A stretch of DNA of 64,000 nucleotides from Diaphorobacter sp. HDW4A. Lineage in GTDB: Bacteria > Pseudomonadota > Gammaproteobacteria > Burkholderiales > Burkholderiaceae_C. Location of the stretch: NCBI RefSeq assembly GCF_011305995.1, contig NZ_CP049910.1:1674001-1738000 (forward strand). The letters are read 5' to 3'. Shown one piece after another: positions 53,902-63,667 of the stretch. The translations under genes were made by a program, and so were the position numbers. The first letter of the stretch is position 1; each line of letters starts with the position of its first letter. The notes beneath the pieces are model-generated. The model was not told where the DNA came from. It ran no database searches and saw only the letters and a list, made by a program, of their open reading frames with translations.

Positions 53902-54606
53902 TCAGCGTTGGACCGTTGTTGCGTCCTGTCCGAACAGCACCTTTTTCGATGCTTCATCCACGGTTGGCCCGACGTTGATGGTCTGCGCCAGATCGTAAGT
54001 CCTGCGCGTGGCGGGCCGCGCCGCAATGCGTTCGAACCACGCCTTGAGATACGGAAAATTCGCCAGATCCTGCTGCTGACGCTCGTGCGGCACGATCCAC
54101 GGATAGCACGCCATGTCCGCAATCGAATACTCCACTCCCGCGATGAAGTCGCGCCCATCGCCCAGATGCTTGTCGAGCACGCCGTAGAGACGACTCGTCT
54201 CCTTCACGTAGCGCTCCATGGCATACGGAATCTTCTCAGGCGCGTACTGCACGAAATGGTGGTTCTGCCCGGCCATCGGCCCCAACCCGCCCATCTGCCA
54301 GAACAGCCACTGCAGCGCCTCGTTGCGCCCCCGCAGATCCGTGGGAATGAAACGCCTGGTCTTGTCCGCCAAATACAGCAGAATCGCCCCCGACTCAAAC
54401 AGCGGAACCGGCGTCCCGCCATCGGGAGGAGCTTGGTCAACGATTGCCGGAATGCGGTTGTTTGGCGCGATTTTTAGAAACTCCGGCGCAAACTGCTCGC
54501 CCTTGCCGATGTTGACGGGATGAATCCGGTAAGGCAAACCGGCTTCTTCAAGAAACAGCGTGATCTTGTGACCATTGGGGGTGGTCCAGTAATACAGATC
54601 GATCAT
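53902..54606 (-). CDS. Glutathione S-transferase family protein (YghU/YfcG-like)
   Basis: This 234-residue GST has the N-terminal thioredoxin-like domain DLYYWTTPNGHKITLFLEEAGLPYRIHPVNIGKGEQF, typical of YfcG/YghU disulfide reductase-type GSTs. The cis-proline segment is NNRIPAIVD and the ESGAILLYLADK helix follows. The C-terminal helical domain contains MACYPWIVPHE. It likely reduces small disulfides or conjugates with glutathione. ATG 54606 (MIDLYYW) was chosen; an upstream ATG at 54645 has no family match. Confidence 0.92.
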   Translation of the reverse strand: MIDLYYWTTPNGHKITLFLEEAGLPYRIHPVNIGKGEQFAPEFLKIAPNNRIPAIVDQAPPDGGTPVPLFESGAILLYLADKTRRFIPTDLRGRNEALQWLFWQMGGLGPMAGQNHHFVQYAPEKIPYAMERYVKETSRLYGVLDKHLGDGRDFIAGVEYSIADMACYPWIVPHERQQQDLANFPYLKAWFERIAARPATRRTYDLAQTINVGPTVDEASKKVLFGQDATTVQR

Positions 54607-54730
54607 GTCGGTGTCCGCAGCGATGAAGGAGAGCCTTTGTCGCACAGGGGGAAAGACATGTGTTGGCGGTGGGAATGAGGGCGGTATCCTCAGTCAGTTC
54701 TCCAGCGTCGAGGAATTGCGCATCTCGTTT

Positions 54731-54895
54731 CTATTCCTTGACCAGGTCGCGCAGAGCTGCGTTCAACCCGAAGACCATCCGCGCAAGTCGGTCGTAGTCG
54801 ACTTTGTCGGGTGTGTCTCGACTCGTGTGGCAGTGCGGATACCTGTAGGGTGCTGTATCCGTCACCATCAGCGCCGGGATACCTTCGTTCGTGAT
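54731..54895 (-). pseudogene. C-terminal remnant of an M28-family metallopeptidase gene
   Basis: On the minus strand 54 codons read NEGIPALMVTDTA ... YRYPH ... DTPDKVDYDRLARMVFGLNAALRDLVKE then stop. This matches the tail of M28 zinc aminopeptidases. Upstream the frame meets a stop and no metal-binding or N-terminal part is found, so the gene is decayed. The rest of the 433-base gap (54607-55039) holds no recognisable gene. Confidence 0.6.
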
Positions 54896-55039
54896 CGATC
54901 ACCACGATGAAGTCGACGACGTTTGCATGGGCGCTTCTCAAGAGGATCGCCAATTTGAGGTCATGCTGCTTGGCTCCAGAAATAGGGTGTCGAGAGGTGT
55001 TCCCTTGGTTGTCGTTGATGATGTGGCTGTGCAGGTGTG

Positions 55040-56323
55040 TCAGAACGAGGAGCGCAGCACGATGGCGTCATCCCGTTCCGGCCCGGTGGTGACCATGGCG
55101 ACGGGGATGCCCACCTCTGTCTGAATCGCTTCGATCAGCGCCTTCGCCTGCTTGGGCAAGTCGTCCCATGAGCGCAGGCCTTGGGTCGACTCTTTCCAGG
55201 TGTCGAAGCACTTGAAAACGGGTTGAAGTCGCTGCTGCGCGGCGTCGCTTGCGGGGATGTGGTCGATGATCTGGCCGTCGAGTTGGTAGCCGGTGCAGAT
55301 GCGGATTTCGTTGAGGCCGTCGAGCACGTCGAGCTTGGTCAGAGCGAGTTGGTCGATGCCTGCGACCTTGATGCTCTGGCGCAGTTGCACCGTGTCTAGC
55401 CAGCCGCAGCGGCGGGGGCGGCCGGTGTTGACGCCGTATTCGCGGCCGTGTGCGCGCAGGGCTTCGCCGAGTTCGCCTTCGAGTTCCGAGACGAAGGGGC
55501 CGCCGCCGACGCGGGTGGCGTAGACCTTGCTAACGCCGAGCACGGAGCCGATGCGCGATGGCGCGATGCCGGTGCCGCTGGCGGCACCTGCCGCGATGGT
55601 GGTGGAAGAGGTCACATAGGGGTAACTGCCCCAGTCGATGTCGAGCATCACGGCCTGCGAGCCTTCGAAGACGATGCGCTGGTTCTGTGTGTGTGCCTTG
55701 TCGAGCGTTTCCCAGACCCGGCGCACGAAGGGCAGGACCTGTGGCGCGAGTTGAAGCAGACCTTCAAGCATGGGGGCCTTCTCGAATGGGGTGAGGCCGA
55801 GTCCACGAAGCCAGGCGTTGTGGTGGGCGAGCAGCAGGTCGAGCTTGGCGCTGAGGCGCTCGGGGTCGGCGAGGTCGCAGAGGCGCAGACCACGGCGGCC
55901 GATCTTGTCCTCGTAGGCAGGACCGATGCCGCGCAGCGTGGTGCCGATGGCCGAGCCGGTGCGCAGTTGTTCCTGCGCGGCGTCGATGGCGCGGTGGATG
56001 GGGAGCACGAGCGTGGCGGTTTCGGCGATCTGCAGCACTTTGGGGGTGACCTGCAGGCCGCGTTCGGCGAGGCGGGCGATCTCGGCGAGCAGCGCCTCGG
56101 GATCGACGGCCACGCCGTTGCCGATGACGCCAAGCTTGCCGCGCACCACGCCGCTAGGGATCAGCGCGAGCTTGTAGGTCTTGCCGTTGACCACAAGGGT
56201 GTGACCCGCGTTGTGGCCGCCGTTGTAGCGGGCGACGATGTCGGCCTTCTCGGCCAGCCAGTCGACGATGCGGCCCTTGCCTTCATCGCCCCATTGAGCA
56301 CCTACGACCACGACATTGGACAT
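55040..56323 (-). CDS. purA: Adenylosuccinate synthetase
   Basis: This 427-residue GTP-dependent enzyme joins IMP and aspartate in AMP synthesis. The P-loop-like start is VVVGAQWGDEGKGRIVDWLAEKADIVARYNGGHNAGHT. The catalytic VRGKLGVIGNGVAVDPE region is near 80, and the GTP-binding C-terminal TKLDVLDGL is typical. GAGGAGG precedes ATG 56323, which gives the family start MSNVVVVGAQ; an upstream in-frame ATG at 56359 was rejected. It is divergent from a LysR gene. Confidence 0.96.
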   Translation of the reverse strand: MSNVVVVGAQWGDEGKGRIVDWLAEKADIVARYNGGHNAGHTLVVNGKTYKLALIPSGVVRGKLGVIGNGVAVDPEALLAEIARLAERGLQVTPKVLQIAETATLVLPIHRAIDAAQEQLRTGSAIGTTLRGIGPAYEDKIGRRGLRLCDLADPERLSAKLDLLLAHHNAWLRGLGLTPFEKAPMLEGLLQLAPQVLPFVRRVWETLDKAHTQNQRIVFEGSQAVMLDIDWGSYPYVTSSTTIAAGAASGTGIAPSRIGSVLGVSKVYATRVGGGPFVSELEGELGEALRAHGREYGVNTGRPRRCGWLDTVQLRQSIKVAGIDQLALTKLDVLDGLNEIRICTGYQLDGQIIDHIPASDAAQQRLQPVFKCFDTWKESTQGLRSWDDLPKQAKALIEAIQTEVGIPVAMVTTGPERDDAIVLRSSF

Positions 56324-56462
56324 GCGAAACCTCCTCGGTGAAAAAAGTGACATGTCCACGACATGTCGTCAGTACGGGGGTGAATGTATTGAATATCCAT
56401 CACGATGAAAATCGATTTAAACTCATCGAATATGTCAGTAAAACTCACAAGCAGGGCCTAGC

Positions 56463-57365
56463 GTGCCGCGTCGTCTGCCTCCATTGAATGCACTGCGTGC
56501 GTTCGAGGCCGCAGCGCGGCTCGAAAGCATGTCTGCGGCGGCGGACGAACTGTGCGTAACCCACGGCGCGGTGAGCCGGCAGGTCGGCCAGCTCGAACAC
56601 TGGCTCGGGCATGCGCTGTTCGCGCGGGTGGGGCGGCGCATTGCGCTCACCGAGGCGGGGCGCCTCTATTTGGCGGAAGTGGCGGCGGCGCTTGACCGCA
56701 TTGCGCTTGCGACGGACGAGCAGTTGAACCTCACGCGTCAGCAAGTCATCCGAGTGAACGCGCCAACCACCTTTGCGCTGCGCTGGCTGCTGCCGCAGCT
56801 CTCGGGGTTCCAACTAGCGTATCCGGCGGTGAAGGTGCGGCTGACCACCTCGGACGAGCCCATTGACCGGCTGCGCGAGGAGTTTGACGTGGCGATCCGG
56901 GGCAACGCGCAGCAGCCGCCCGCAGGATTGGTGGTGAAGGAATTTCTCTCCGAGGTGCGCCTGCCCGTGTGTGCCCCGCGCGTGCTGGATGCGAATCCGA
57001 TCCACGACGTGGCCGATCTGGCGCGCCACACCCTGCTGCACACCGCGACCTATCCAGGCCTCTGGAGTGAATGGCTGGCCGCCAGCGGCAACCCGCAATT
57101 GGCAAGCGTCAACGCGCTCCAGCTAGACCATTTCTACATGACGCTCCAGGCCGCCATCGACGGCCTCGGCATAGCCATGGGCCCGACCGCGCTCGTCGCG
57201 CTCGACATTGAAGAGGGCCGTCTCATCTTCCCATTCGACGGCCCGGCGCTCCCAGCCTGGCGCTATTCCAGCCATGTGCCCAGCGCAAGACTGGAAGATC
57301 CCGTCATCAAGGCGTTTGTGAGCTGGCTGCACGAACTAGGCAGCAAGTTCTCAAGAAGCGCGTAA
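56463..57365 (+). CDS. LysR family transcriptional regulator (GcvA-like)
   Basis: This 300-residue LysR protein has a GTG start. The helix-turn-helix begins LPPLNALRAFEAAARLESMSAAADELCVTHGAVSRQVGQLE, resembling GcvA-type regulators, with the effector domain after about residue 90. It is divergent from purA across 139 bases, which contain GATGA-N14-TCATC, a possible LysR-type site (56404-56427). There is no obvious catabolic target beside it. Confidence 0.87.
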   Translation: MPRRLPPLNALRAFEAAARLESMSAAADELCVTHGAVSRQVGQLEHWLGHALFARVGRRIALTEAGRLYLAEVAAALDRIALATDEQLNLTRQQVIRVNAPTTFALRWLLPQLSGFQLAYPAVKVRLTTSDEPIDRLREEFDVAIRGNAQQPPAGLVVKEFLSEVRLPVCAPRVLDANPIHDVADLARHTLLHTATYPGLWSEWLAASGNPQLASVNALQLDHFYMTLQAAIDGLGIAMGPTALVALDIEEGRLIFPFDGPALPAWRYSSHVPSARLEDPVIKAFVSWLHELGSKFSRSA

Positions 57366-57429
57366 AGAAAACGCGGCTGTTCGGACTTCGCACAGTGGGC
57401 CTGCGAAGCGCAGAGCGCCCCGATCACCC

Positions 57430-57570
57430 ACCCCAACGGCAAGACGGGCCCTCAGGCTAGGCGTCGAAGCCGCAGACAGTACTCTCGTACGGCAAGGCTT
57501 CGACAACAACGCATGAGGGCCCGTATTGCCGTCTCAAAACGAACAACCAATCGAAGCCGAAAGGCTTCGT
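57430..57570 (-). repeat. Dispersed two-hairpin repeat, copy 2 (inverted relative to copy 1)
   Basis: Read on the minus strand it aligns over about 140 bases with 12853-12989. Small hairpin: CGAAGCC-TTTC-GGCTTCG (57552-57569). Large hairpin: outer stem ACGGGCCCTCA (57444-57454) with TGAGGGCCCGT (57514-57524), continued by ACGGCAA/TTGCCGT; inner stem GTCGAAGCC/GGCTTCGAC; apex GTAC-GAGA-GTAC. It begins 19 bases past the HerA-like gene stop on the same strand and fills most of the gap between two convergent genes. Confidence 0.85.
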
Positions 57571-57588
57571 AGAACCAAAAGAGCGAAA

Positions 57589-59097
57589 CTACTTACGACC
57601 ACCCAGCAGACTGCCGAGAACACCGCGAAGCAACTGCTTGCCTAAGTTGGTCCCGACGGTACGGGCTGTCGACTTCGCCATGGTCTGCACGATGCCATCT
57701 TTTTTGCCACCGCGCGGGCCGGTGCTGCCGAACAGAATGGTATTGATCTCTCCCATGATCCCGCCGCCGTCGGCTTCCTGCACCGCCTTGTCCTTGATGA
57801 CCGCCGCATTCCCCGCCTGCTCACCCGCACGTCCGCGCAGCACTTCATAAGCCGATTCGCGATCCACGGTGGTGTCGTAAATACCGGCGACCAGTGAGCT
57901 GGCCATCAGCGCCTTGCGCTGTTCGGGCGTGATCGGGCCGATCTGGCTTCCGGGCGGAATCACATAGACGCGCTCGGTGGGCGTGGGGCGGCCCTTGGCG
58001 TCGAGAAAGCTGATGAGCGCCTCGCCGACGCCGACTTCAGTGATCGCGGCTTCGATGTCGAGGCCCGGATTGGGGCGCATGGTCGTGGCCGTGGCCTTGA
58101 CGGCCTTCTGGTCGCGCGGGGTGAAGGCACGCAGGGCGTGTTGCACGCGGTTGCCGAGCTGGGCGAGCACGGAATCGGGAATATCGAGCGGATTCTGCGT
58201 GACGAAATACACGCCTACGCCCTTGGAGCGCACGAGGCGCACGACGAGTTCGATGCGCTCAAGCAGCGCCTTGGGCGCTTCGTTGAACAGCAGATGGGCC
58301 TCGTCAAAGAAGAACACCAGCTTGGGCTTGTCGGGGTCGCCGATTTCGGGGAGCTGCTCGAACAGCTCGGACAGCATCCACAGCAGGAAGGTCGCGTACA
58401 GGCGCGGCGAGTTCATGAGCTTGTCGGCCGCGAGGATGTTGATCACCCCCTTGCCCGAGACGGTCTGCATGAAGTCCTGGATGTTGAGCATGGGCTCGCC
58501 GAAGAACTGGTCGCCGCCTTGCTGTTCGATCTGCAGCAGGCCGCGCTGGATGGCGCCGATGCTGGCCGAGCTGACGTTGCCGTACTCGGTGGTGAATTGC
58601 TTGGCGTTGTCACCCACGTAGGTGAGCATGGCGCGCAGGTCTTTGAGGTCGAGCAGCAGCATGCCGTTGTCGTCGGCGATCTTGAACACCAGATTGAGCA
58701 CGCCCATCTGCGTGTCGTTCAAGTCCAGCATGCGCCCGAGCAGCATAGGGCCCATGTCGGAGATGGTGGCGCGCACCGCATGGCCCTGCTGGCCGAACAC
58801 GTCCCACAGCGTGGTGGGGCAGGCGAGTGATTCGGGCGTAGGCAGGCCGCGCTCCTTGAGCGTGGCGGCCATCTTGTCGCCGATGTGGCCCGCCTGGCTG
58901 ATGCCAGTGAGGTCTCCCTTGACGTCAGAAAGGAACACCGGAACGCCGATTTTGGAAAATTCTTCCGCGAGCTTTTGCAGCGTGACCGACTTGCCGGTGC
59001 CGGTCGCGCCGGTGATCAGACCGTGGCGATTGGCGAGGCCAGGCAGCAGTTGGCACTGGACGGACGCGTGCTGGGCGATGATGAGTGGTTCAGCCAT
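57589..59097 (-). CDS. HerA-like ATPase (DUF853 / YjgR type helicase)
   Basis: This 502-residue HerA/FtsK-superfamily ATPase has Walker [12 protein letters not shown] near residue 30, Walker [13 protein letters not shown] near residue 260 and the arginine-finger-like region after it. The family start is [27 protein letters not shown], and it ends in a Gly-rich tail ([14 protein letters not shown]). YjgR-like proteins are widely conserved but their role is not established. It converges on a LysR gene; copy 2 of the dispersed repeat lies between them. It is divergent from yebC. Confidence 0.92.
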   Translation of the reverse strand: MAEPLIIAQHASVQCQLLPGLANRHGLITGATGTGKSVTLQKLAEEFSKIGVPVFLSDVKGDLTGISQAGHIGDKMAATLKERGLPTPESLACPTTLWDVFGQQGHAVRATISDMGPMLLGRMLDLNDTQMGVLNLVFKIADDNGMLLLDLKDLRAMLTYVGDNAKQFTTEYGNVSSASIGAIQRGLLQIEQQGGDQFFGEPMLNIQDFMQTVSGKGVINILAADKLMNSPRLYATFLLWMLSELFEQLPEIGDPDKPKLVFFFDEAHLLFNEAPKALLERIELVVRLVRSKGVGVYFVTQNPLDIPDSVLAQLGNRVQHALRAFTPRDQKAVKATATTMRPNPGLDIEAAITEVGVGEALISFLDAKGRPTPTERVYVIPPGSQIGPITPEQRKALMASSLVAGIYDTTVDRESAYEVLRGRAGEQAGNAAVIKDKAVQEADGGGIMGEINTILFGSTGPRGGKKDGIVQTMAKSTARTVGTNLGKQLLRGVLGSLLGGRK

Positions 59098-59176
59098 GGC
59101 AGTGATTGAGAAAGTAGGGAATCGAAGTCAAAAGTAAAATCGCGGACAGTAGATTATTAAATCAGAAGGACACCCT

Positions 59177-59896
59177 GTGGCAGGACACAGCAAATGGGCC
59201 AACATCCAGCACCGAAAAGGTCGTCAGGATGAGAAGCGCGGCAAGATCTGGACTCGTATCATTCGTGAAATCATGGTGGCGGCCCGTCAGGGCGGCGGCG
59301 ATGCTGATGCCAATCCGCGCCTGCGCTTGGCTATCGACAAGGCCAAGGCCGCCAATATGCCTGCGGACAACATCAAGCGCAACATCGACAAGGCGACCGG
59401 CAACCTTGAAGGCGTCACGTACGAAGAAATCCGTTATGAAGGCTACGGCATCGGCGGCGCGGCAATCATTGTTGACACAATGACCGATAATCACGTGCGC
59501 ACCGTCGCTGAAGTGCGTCATGCCTTCAGCAAATACGGTGGCAACATGGGCACCAATGGTTCGGTGTCGTTTCAATTCAAACATGTAGGCCAACTGATCT
59601 TCGCGCCGGGTACGGACGAGGACAAGGTCATGGAAGTGGCGCTCGAAGCCGGAGCCGAGGACGTGATCACCGATGAGGAAGGCGCGATTGAAGTGCTGAC
59701 CGCACCGGGCGACTTCGAAGCTGTGAAGAACGCGTTGCAGGCCGCAGGCCTTGTAGCCGATCTGGCGGACGTGACCATGCGCCCCGATGTGTCGATCGCC
59801 ATGGAGGGCGATGATGCAGCCCGTATGCAGAAATTGCTGGATGTTCTGGAAGATCTGGACGACGTACAAGAGGTCTATCACAACGCTGAGTTGTGA
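59177..59896 (+). CDS. yebC: YebC/PmpR family transcriptional regulator / translation factor
   Basis: This 239-residue YebC protein starts [23 protein letters not shown] with a GTG codon preceded by AGAAGGA. The [20 protein letters not shown] segment and the [18 protein letters not shown] motif are typical. YebC-family proteins have been described as DNA-binding regulators and recently as ribosome-associated factors that help at proline stretches. It heads the purD-hemF-rsfS-rlmH-maf run. Confidence 0.94.
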   Translation: MAGHSKWANIQHRKGRQDEKRGKIWTRIIREIMVAARQGGGDADANPRLRLAIDKAKAANMPADNIKRNIDKATGNLEGVTYEEIRYEGYGIGGAAIIVDTMTDNHVRTVAEVRHAFSKYGGNMGTNGSVSFQFKHVGQLIFAPGTDEDKVMEVALEAGAEDVITDEEGAIEVLTAPGDFEAVKNALQAAGLVADLADVTMRPDVSIAMEGDDAARMQKLLDVLEDLDDVQEVYHNAEL

Positions 59897-59914
59897 AGAG
59901 GCCAAGACAAGACA

Positions 59915-61201
59915 ATGAAAGTCCTCGTGATTGGTGGCGGCGGCCGAGAACACGCACTGGCCTGGAAGCTTGACGGCTCGCCCAAGGTCTCCAAGGTCTA
60001 TGTGGCGCCGGGCAACGGCGGCACAGCCTTGAACCCCGATTTTGTGAACGTGCCAATCAGCGATCCCGCTGAGCTGCGCGCGTGGGCGCAAAACGAGAAG
60101 ATCAGCCTGACCGTGGTCGGCCCGGAAGCACCGCTCGCCGCTGGCGTGGTGGACGAGTTCCGCGCGCATGGCATGCGGATCTTCGGCCCGACCAAGGCCG
60201 CTGCCCAGCTGGAAAGCTCGAAGGCCTTCTCTAAGGACTTCATGAAGCGCCACAGCATTCCAACGGCGGCGTATGAGACCTTCACCGATCCGGTGGCGGC
60301 CCATGCGTTCATCGACAAGCTCGGCGCCCCCATCGTGGTCAAGGCCGACGGTCTGGCCGCTGGCAAGGGCGTGGTCGTGGCCACGACCGTGCAGGAAGCG
60401 CACGACGCGGTCGACTTCATGCTGGTTGACAACAAATACGGTGTCTCGCACAACGAAGGCGGCGCACGCGTCGTGATCGAAGAATTCCTTGAGGGCGAAG
60501 AAGCCTCGTTCATCGTGCTGTGCGACGGCAAGAACGTGGCGGCACTTGCCACCAGCCAGGATCACAAGCGCCTGAAGGACGGCGATTTGGGCCCGAACAC
60601 CGGCGGCATGGGCGCGTATTCGCCCGCTCCGGTGGTCACGGCGGATGTGCACGCCCGTGCGATGCGCGAGATCATTCTGCCCACCGTGCGCGGTATGGAA
60701 AAGGACGGGATTCCGTATACCGGTTTCCTCTACGCCGGTCTGATGATCGACGCCAAGGGCCATCCGAAGACGCTGGAATTCAACTGCCGCATGGGCGATC
60801 CGGAAACCCAGCCGATCATGATGCGCCTGAAGAGCGATCTGGTGGACGTGCTGGCCGCAGCGGTCGATGGCAAGCTCGACCAGGTCGAACTGCAGTGGGA
60901 CCGTCGCACTGCGCTGGGCGTGGTGATTGCGGCCTACGGCTACCCCGAGGCACCGCGTAAGGGCGACGCGATCACCGGCCTGCCACAAGATGCGGAAGAT
61001 GCCATGGTGTTCCATGCCGGCACGGAACTCAAGGACGGCGTGCTGCGCACCAGCGGCGGTCGGGTGCTGTGCGTGACGGCACTGGCCGACAACGTCAAGC
61101 AGGCGCAGCAACGCGCCTACGACGTGGCGCGCGGCATCTATTTCGACGGCGCGCAATACCGCCGCGACATCGGTTACCGCGCCGTCAAGCAACATTCGTG
61201 A
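59915..61201 (+). CDS. purD: Phosphoribosylamine--glycine ligase
   Basis: This 428-residue ATP-grasp enzyme makes glycinamide ribonucleotide, the second step of purine synthesis. The N-terminal [18 protein letters not shown] is the family start. [18 protein letters not shown] is the ATP-binding loop near residue 140, and [15 protein letters not shown] and the C-terminal VDGKLDQ are typical. It follows yebC by 18 bases. The stop codon shares a base with the hemF start (TGATG), so hemF is coupled. Confidence 0.96.
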   Translation: MKVLVIGGGGREHALAWKLDGSPKVSKVYVAPGNGGTALNPDFVNVPISDPAELRAWAQNEKISLTVVGPEAPLAAGVVDEFRAHGMRIFGPTKAAAQLESSKAFSKDFMKRHSIPTAAYETFTDPVAAHAFIDKLGAPIVVKADGLAAGKGVVVATTVQEAHDAVDFMLVDNKYGVSHNEGGARVVIEEFLEGEEASFIVLCDGKNVAALATSQDHKRLKDGDLGPNTGGMGAYSPAPVVTADVHARAMREIILPTVRGMEKDGIPYTGFLYAGLMIDAKGHPKTLEFNCRMGDPETQPIMMRLKSDLVDVLAAAVDGKLDQVELQWDRRTALGVVIAAYGYPEAPRKGDAITGLPQDAEDAMVFHAGTELKDGVLRTSGGRVLCVTALADNVKQAQQRAYDVARGIYFDGAQYRRDIGYRAVKQHS

Positions 61202-62166
61202 TGCAGCAACAGCAGGCAGCGACACCGCTCAATCCGGCCCACCGTGTGAGCCGGGTGCGTGACTACCTCGTGGGTCTGCAGGCGCGGATCACCGACGCGC
61301 TCGAGGCCATCGAAGGGCCGGTGGAGGCGGGCGGTGCCCGTTTTCTGGCCGACGCCTGGAGCAAGGGCCCCGAGGAACGTCTGCAGGGCAACGGCATCAC
61401 CAAGATCATGGAAGGCGGCCGCGTATTTGAGCGCGCGGGCTGCGGTTTCTCGCATGTGCGCGGGCCGCAACTGCCGCCATCGGCCACGCAGCACCGACCT
61501 GAACTGGCGGGTGCGCCGTTCGAAGCCATGGGTGTGTCGCTGGTGTTCCATCCGCGCAATCCCTATGTGCCGACCGTGCACATGAACGTGCGCATGATCG
61601 CCGCAGACCAGCCCGGTGCCGAGCCGGTGTGCTGGTTCGGCGGCGGTATGGATTTGACGCCGTACTACGGTTTCGACGACGATGCCGTGCACTTTCACAG
61701 CGCGTGTCGCGATGCATTGACGCCCTTTGGCGAGGGGCTTTATCCACGCTTCAAGGACTGGTGCGACGAGTATTTCTGCAACAGGCACCGCAGCGAACAG
61801 CGCGGTGTGGGCGGGGTCTTCTTCGACGACTTCTCGGAGCTCGGGTTCGAGCGCAGCTTCGAGATGCTGCAAAGTGTGGGTGACGCGTTTCTCCCGGCCT
61901 ATGAGCCCATCGTCGCGCGCCGTGTGAACACGCCGTATGGTGAGCGCGAACGCGACTTCCAGCTTTATCGACGTGGCCGTTATGTGGAGTTCAACCTCGT
62001 CTGGGACCGTGGCACGCACTTCGGCCTGCAGTCGGGTGGACGCACCGAATCCATCCTGCTGTCGATGCCGCCGCTCGTGAGCTGGTCGTATCAACGCAAG
62101 GACGAGGCGGGTTCGCCCGAAGAGCGATTGACCTCGCATTATTTGCAGCGGCGCCATTGGGTTTGA
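61201..62166 (+). CDS. hemF: Oxygen-dependent coproporphyrinogen III oxidase
   Basis: This 321-residue enzyme oxidatively decarboxylates coproporphyrinogen III to protoporphyrinogen IX in haem synthesis, using O2. Family blocks are [54 protein letters not shown] and [18 protein letters not shown], and the C-terminal [19 protein letters not shown] 61201 directly overlaps the purD stop. It is followed by a terminator-like hairpin at 62204. In related genomes nadD often follows here; it is not present. Confidence 0.96.
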   Translation: MQQQQAATPLNPAHRVSRVRDYLVGLQARITDALEAIEGPVEAGGARFLADAWSKGPEERLQGNGITKIMEGGRVFERAGCGFSHVRGPQLPPSATQHRPELAGAPFEAMGVSLVFHPRNPYVPTVHMNVRMIAADQPGAEPVCWFGGGMDLTPYYGFDDDAVHFHSACRDALTPFGEGLYPRFKDWCDEYFCNRHRSEQRGVGGVFFDDFSELGFERSFEMLQSVGDAFLPAYEPIVARRVNTPYGERERDFQLYRRGRYVEFNLVWDRGTHFGLQSGGRTESILLSMPPLVSWSYQRKDEAGSPEERLTSHYLQRRHWV

Positions 62167-62203
62167 GTGCCATTTCGGCCGATTGCCTATAATTTTTCAC
62201 AGC

Positions 62204-62240
62204 GGATGGCTCTGCGAAGCAGTTGCCATCCATTTTATTT
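62204..62240 (+). terminator. Terminator-like hairpin after hemF
   Basis: GGATGGC (62204-62210) pairs with GCCATCC (62225-62231), with an inner CTGC-GAA-GCAG hairpin, followed by a T-rich stretch. A TATAAT at 62188-62193 lies just upstream, so a transcript starting near 62200 could be very short. Terminator function is the simpler reading. Confidence 0.6.
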
Positions 62241-62344
62241 TTAAGTTTTTCGATTCCCACTGGGTTGCAGTCCTACTGCCATAAACACAGCGGGCGCGTT
62301 ATATTGAAAACTTCATCTTCCTTTGATTGATTGAAGACTGACTG

Positions 62345-63082
62345 ATGACTACTTCCCCCAAATCGGAAACCGCCGCAAAAAAAGACGTGACCAAGCTCCA
62401 GCGCGCCATCGTGGATGGACTGGAGGACGTCAAGGCGGTTGACATCCAGGTCTTCAACACCGAGGCGCTCTCGCCGCTGTTTGAGCGTGTGATCGTCGCG
62501 ACCGGTAATTCCAACCGACAGACCAAGGCGCTGGCCTCCAGCGTGCGCGACGCGGTGAAGGAAGCGGGCTTCAGCAAGCCACGCATCGAAGGCGAAGAAA
62601 ACGGCGAATGGATCATCGTGGACTGCGGCCAAGCCGTGGCGCACATCATGCAGCCCGCCATCCGCCAGTACTACCGCCTGGAAGAAATCTGGGGCGAAAC
62701 CCCAGTGCGCATGAAGCTTGGCGCTGCCAAGCCACGTCAGGTGACCGCGTCCGAAGACGCCAGCGCCGTAGGCAAGAAGAAGCCTGCACGCAAGACGGCA
62801 GCCGCCGCTCCCAAGGAAGTGGCAGCGCGCAAGCCCGGTGTGCCCAAGAAGGCTGCGCCCGTCAAAGCCGCTGTCAAGTCAGCGGCTAAGCCAGTCGCTA
62901 AACCAGCAGCCAAGCCTGCCGCCAAATCGGCAGCCGCCAAGAAGCCAGCGGTGAAGGCACCAGTCAAGGTCGTGAAGGTGAACGCACCTACCACGAGCAA
63001 GAAGGCATCGCCCGCAGCCAAGAAGCCAGCCGCCAAGAAGGCCGCACCGGCCCGCAAGGCGCCACCAGCACGCAAGGCCTGA
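62345..63082 (+). CDS. rsfS: Ribosome silencing factor RsfS with long Lys/Ala/Pro-rich tail
   Basis: Residues 1-120 form the RsfS/DUF143 domain (VTKLQRAIVDGLEDVKAVDIQVFNT, TGNSNRQTKALASSVRDAVKEAG, WIIVDCGQAVAHIM), which binds ribosomal protein L14 and blocks subunit joining. Residues from about 135 to 245 are a low-complexity lysine-, alanine- and proline-rich tail (for example KPAAKPAAKSAAAKK) like histone-H1-type or AlgP tails. RsfS is usually about 105-150 residues. The tail could add RNA or DNA binding. It is 178 bases after hemF; a terminator lies between. Confidence 0.93.
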   Translation: MTTSPKSETAAKKDVTKLQRAIVDGLEDVKAVDIQVFNTEALSPLFERVIVATGNSNRQTKALASSVRDAVKEAGFSKPRIEGEENGEWIIVDCGQAVAHIMQPAIRQYYRLEEIWGETPVRMKLGAAKPRQVTASEDASAVGKKKPARKTAAAAPKEVAARKPGVPKKAAPVKAAVKSAAKPVAKPAAKPAAKSAAAKKPAVKAPVKVVKVNAPTTSKKASPAAKKPAAKKAAPARKAPPARKA

Positions 63083-63107
63083 TTTCTGGCTGAGGCCCGG
63101 GCTCCAC

Positions 63108-63150
63108 AGAGGTCTGGCTGTGCCGTGCGCAGCGGACCTCTTTTGTTTTT
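63108..63150 (+). terminator. Rho-independent terminator-like hairpin after rsfS
   Basis: AGAGGTC (63108-63114) pairs with GACCTCT (63135-63141), followed by TTTGTTTTT. It lies 25 bases after the rsfS stop and 20 before rlmH, so it may partly separate the two. Confidence 0.6.
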
Positions 63151-63170
63151 GAAGACAGTAAGCGTTCATC

Positions 63171-63638
63171 ATGAAGCTATTGATCGTCGCCGTAGGCCAG
63201 CGCGTACCCGATTGGGCGCAGACGGCTTATGACGATTACGCCAAGCGTTTTCCGCACGAAATCAAGGTCGAACTCAAGGCGGTGAAGACCGAGCCGCGCG
63301 GCTCCAAGACGCTGGAAAACCTCTACGCCGCCGAGCGCGAACGCATCGAGGCCGCGATTCCGCGCGGCACGCGCATCGTCGCGCTGGACGAGCGCGGCAC
63401 CAATCTGACTACCAAGGCGCTCGCCCAGCGGCTGCAAGACTGGCAACTGAGCGGCGACGATGTCGCGCTGGTCATTGGCGGGCCGGACGGGCTTGACCCC
63501 GCGTTCCGCCAGGCCGCGCACGAGCGCATCCGCCTGTCCGACCTGACGCTGCCGCACGCCATGGTGCGGGTGCTGCTCATCGAGCAGTTGTACCGCGCAT
63601 GGTCGGTCAACGCTGGCCATCCGTATCATCGCGAGTAA
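63171..63638 (+). CDS. rlmH: 23S rRNA (pseudouridine-1915-N3)-methyltransferase
   Basis: This 155-residue SPOUT methyltransferase modifies pseudouridine 1915 of 23S rRNA in helix 69. The start [28 protein letters not shown] is typical. The knotted SAM-binding region is [19 protein letters not shown] and ends [20 protein letters not shown] with the YHRE terminus. It is in the usual order rsfS-rlmH-maf. Confidence 0.96.
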   Translation: MKLLIVAVGQRVPDWAQTAYDDYAKRFPHEIKVELKAVKTEPRGSKTLENLYAAERERIEAAIPRGTRIVALDERGTNLTTKALAQRLQDWQLSGDDVALVIGGPDGLDPAFRQAAHERIRLSDLTLPHAMVRVLLIEQLYRAWSVNAGHPYHRE

Positions 63639-63667
63639 CCATCCACCCGATCTTTTTCGCCTTGCCC

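Noticed and set aside
59162..61225. A 687-codon open frame on the minus strand opposite yebC and purD
   Set aside because: It is the antisense frame of two clear core genes and is rich in His, Arg and Val as expected from reversed GC-rich codons. No domain is seen.
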